The notes under the pieces were generated by a model. The model saw only the letters and a program-made list of their open reading frames with translations. It was not told the DNA's origin and did not search any database. A DNA stretch of 64,000 nucleotides from an uncultured Geobacteraceae bacterium (lineage in GTDB: Bacteria; Desulfobacterota; Desulfuromonadia; Geobacterales; Pseudopelobacteraceae), in the NCBI GenBank assembly GCA_903901875.1, contig CAIUSO010000045.1, positions 40,930-104,929 of the forward strand, read 5' to 3'. Shown one piece after another: positions 62,088 through 64,000 of this stretch. A program made the translations under genes and the position numbers. How positions within the stretch are numbered: position 1 is the first letter of the stretch; each line of letters begins with the position of its first letter.

Positions 62088-63797
62088 TTACAATTCCCGA
62101 ACGTCAATACTGTTGCTGGCGAACACTCGCTGCACTTCTTTGATTACCGGGTGATTCTCCGCTTCTTGCTTCAAATCTTCCATTCGCTGCTCGGCGTCAC
62201 TCTTTTTTTTTTCGGCCAGAGAGAGGGGGGCGTCGGCAAAGCCGGCCTCAATTCCCTTGATTTTGATGGTGGTTGATACTCCGGTAAAGGCCTGGGCCAG
62301 CCGTTGGACATCGGCGACAAATTCTGCATCCTGGGCGGCGGTCAAGTAGTAACTGCCAGCGGGGAAGCCGATTTCAATCAATCCGCTCTCCTGTTTCAGG
62401 GGGCTGCCATGCTCAAGGACCGATCCCAGCTGCCGGTCTTTATCGTTGACAAAAAGGACAAAGCGTCCCCATTCAGCCACTCCGCCCCCCCCTCCGCCAC
62501 CGGCTGGCGGCCGTGGTTCCGGTGTGGTCGGCATCACCGTGTGGCCGGGTGAAACCGGGCGGTGCGAGTCAACTGGTGATGCCGGTGATGGTGACGGTGC
62601 AGCAGTTCTGGCCGTTTCCCAGGGGAGGACAGGGGTATGGACCGCTGCGGTTTCCAGTGCCTTGATTTTGTCGATCAATTCCTGAACAGGCACCAGCGGT
62701 GCCAACAGTGTGGCCTTGAGCAGTGCCATCTCGACAATCAGGCGGGGAAAGCTGGCATAGGCCATTTCGGCTTCGGCCCTCAAAAACAGGGTCAGGCGAC
62801 GCTGAATATCCAACGGTGAAATGTGATGGGACTGCCCGCGCAATTCATCCAGTTCGGCCACCGTCAGATCGAGGATCTCTTCCGGCCTGGCAACGGAACG
62901 GATGACCAGCAGATTACGGAAATGTTCTATCAATTCCTGACAGAATTGACGCATGTTGTAGCCGACCAGATCAACCTGTTTCACGCCAGCCAGCACCGCC
63001 TGCGTATTGCCGGTAAACAGGGCACCGGAAATTTCCGCCAGAAGACGTCGGTCGATGGTGCCAAGCAGGGTTGCCACATCTTCATCCTGAACGGTATCAC
63101 CGCAAAACGCCAAGACCTGGTCGAAGGCCGTCAGGGAGTCGCGCATGCTGCCATCCCCCTTGCGGGCGATCAGGGTCAGGGAGCCATCGGAAATGGTTAC
63201 CGATTCCTTTTCGGCAATCTCCCTCAGGCGGGCGATGATGCGGGGCACGGTAACCCGCTTGAAGTCAAAACGCTGGCAGCGGGAAAGGATGGTTACCGGC
63301 AGTTTATGTGGTTCGGTGGTGGCAAAGATGAATTTGACATGTTCCGGCGGCTCTTCCAGCGTCTTCAGCAGAGCGTTGAAGGCATTGGTGGAAAGCATAT
63401 GGACTTCGTCAATGATGATAATCCGGTACCGACTGTGGGAAGGGAGGTACTTGATATTGTCCCGGAGATCACGCACATCGTCCACACCGTTATTGGAAGC
63501 ACCATCTATTTCAAAGACGTCGGTGGAGGTTCCTTTGGTGATTTCAATGCATTGGGGACAGTGGTTGCACGGCTCATGGGTAACACCCTCGGCGCAGTTG
63601 AGGGTTTTAGCCATGATGCGGGCAGTGCTGGTCTTGCCAACTCCCCGTGCTCCGGTGAAGAGAAAGGCATGGGCAACACGTCCGGAATCTATGGCGTTCT
63701 GCAGGGTGCGGCTGACATGTTCCTGGCCGGCCAGTTCGGAAAAACTTTGGGGACGATATTTCCTTGCCAGGACTTCATAGTGCGTGTCGTTGGACAA
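62088..63797 (-). CDS. dnaX: DNA polymerase III subunit gamma/tau
   Basis: A 569-residue clamp-loader ATPase. Walker A GARGVGKTS, the zinc motif ending CNHCPQC, DEVHMLS (Walker B) and the sensor region TEPHKLPVTILSRCQ are clear in the N-terminal domain (YEVLARKYRPQSF). The C-terminal tau-like part is short. TTG 63797 is the apparent start, with GAGG 9 bp upstream. A run of ten identical bases at 62203-62212 (A10 in the mRNA) near codon 528 could allow slippage to short alternative ends. It lies directly downstream of the SRP RNA gene. Confidence 0.95.
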   Translation of the reverse strand: MSNDTHYEVLARKYRPQSFSELAGQEHVSRTLQNAIDSGRVAHAFLFTGARGVGKTSTARIMAKTLNCAEGVTHEPCNHCPQCIEITKGTSTDVFEIDGASNNGVDDVRDLRDNIKYLPSHSRYRIIIIDEVHMLSTNAFNALLKTLEEPPEHVKFIFATTEPHKLPVTILSRCQRFDFKRVTVPRIIARLREIAEKESVTISDGSLTLIARKGDGSMRDSLTAFDQVLAFCGDTVQDEDVATLLGTIDRRLLAEISGALFTGNTQAVLAGVKQVDLVGYNMRQFCQELIEHFRNLLVIRSVARPEEILDLTVAELDELRGQSHHISPLDIQRRLTLFLRAEAEMAYASFPRLIVEMALLKATLLAPLVPVQELIDKIKALETAAVHTPVLPWETARTAAPSPSPASPVDSHRPVSPGHTVMPTTPEPRPPAGGGGGGGVAEWGRFVLFVNDKDRQLGSVLEHGSPLKQESGLIEIGFPAGSYYLTAAQDAEFVADVQRLAQAFTGVSTTIKIKGIEAGFADAPLSLAEKKKSDAEQRMEDLKQEAENHPVIKEVQRVFASNSIDVREL

Positions 63798-63889
63798 GAG
63801 ATCTAACCTCGCAGGTAAACTGACTCGCCATGGAAACGTGACGAGCGTTTTGTTTCAGGGGGATGTGGCAGGAAAATTTGCAGACGCAG

Positions 63890-63995
63890 ATGATAGCCGG
63901 GTTTACCCGCGGCACACAGCAGGAGCCGCTGCCGTTGCTTCCTTCCGGACCTGGCGGAGTTCACGGCGTGCCGTTGCGCGAGGCCCGGCTATCAT
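63890..63995 (-). ncRNA. ffs: Bacterial small signal recognition particle RNA (4.5S)
   Basis: On the reverse strand the universally conserved SRP apical part CAGGTCCGGAAGGAAGCA is present. A 12-bp terminal helix pairs 63890-63901 with 63984-63995, and the arms between (GGCACGCC, GCCGCGGG) form the usual hairpin. Length of about 105 nt fits the small bacterial type, which binds Ffh for membrane protein targeting. The position upstream of dnaX is typical of related genomes. Confidence 0.95.
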
Positions 63996-64000
63996 CTCCG

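Noticed and set aside
62823..63806. 327-codon + strand frame opposite dnaX
   Set aside because: Shadow of dnaX, no recognisable motifs.

Overview
The window looks like a chromosomal segment of a Geobacter-like member of the Desulfuromonadota. Reasons: the dnaX-ybaB-recR-pyruvate:ferredoxin oxidoreductase block beside the SRP RNA gene, an order I recall from Geobacter genomes; an mtnA-glnE pair; multihaem cytochromes; and a caa3-type oxidase operon. Identifications come from reading motifs and remembered family sequences; no database search was run.

Layout. 1-2.5 kb: the end of a cytochrome c oxidase operon (subunits III, IV, II and haem O synthase). 2.5-5.8 kb: an AT-rich accessory patch with an unrecognised membrane protein, a ParD/ParE toxin-antitoxin pair, a RelE-like remnant, a broken HU gene and a TRL-like lipoprotein. 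5.8-18.8 kb: ordinary chromosome (NAD-dependent epimerase, HU, RlpA-like protein, ANTAR response regulator behind a sigma-54-type promoter, SNF2 helicase, mtnA, glnE, zinc-ribbon protein, ketopantoate reductase, HTH protein, SRAP protein).

About 19-46 kb is a magnetosome gene cluster, the main discovery here. Recognisable are mamK (actin-like filament), mamL, mamP (PDZ plus two magnetochrome haem motifs), mamM and mamB (cation diffusion facilitators), mamA (TPR scaffold), mamI, mamE (HtrA protease, magnetochrome motif, two PDZ domains), mamQ plus a second LemA-type gene, a TauE/SafE protein, and an LG-repeat protein of the Mms6/MamG kind. Between them lie genes I cannot match to the classical set: a large acidic repeat protein directly downstream of mamK (a MamJ-like position and composition), a VWA protein, two paralogous glycine-rich membrane proteins, an EcsC-like protein, a small histidine-bearing membrane protein, a WD40-type propeller, a membrane protein with a J-domain-like HPD end, and a complete Rieske / cytochrome b / pentahaem cytochrome c module. 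FeoB and a DtxR-type regulator with a FeoA-like domain form a reverse-strand pair at the right end. Together they suggest vesicle formation, iron supply, redox control of iron, crystal growth and chain positioning on a filament.

46-52.6 kb holds a ParA ATPase with a partner winged-helix protein and a membrane-anchored protein with three receiver domains, convergent with a BarA-like hybrid histidine kinase (52.6-55.9 kb). 56-64 kb returns to housekeeping genes and ends with the 4.5S SRP RNA gene. No insertion sequence, integrase, tRNA or CRISPR array was seen.
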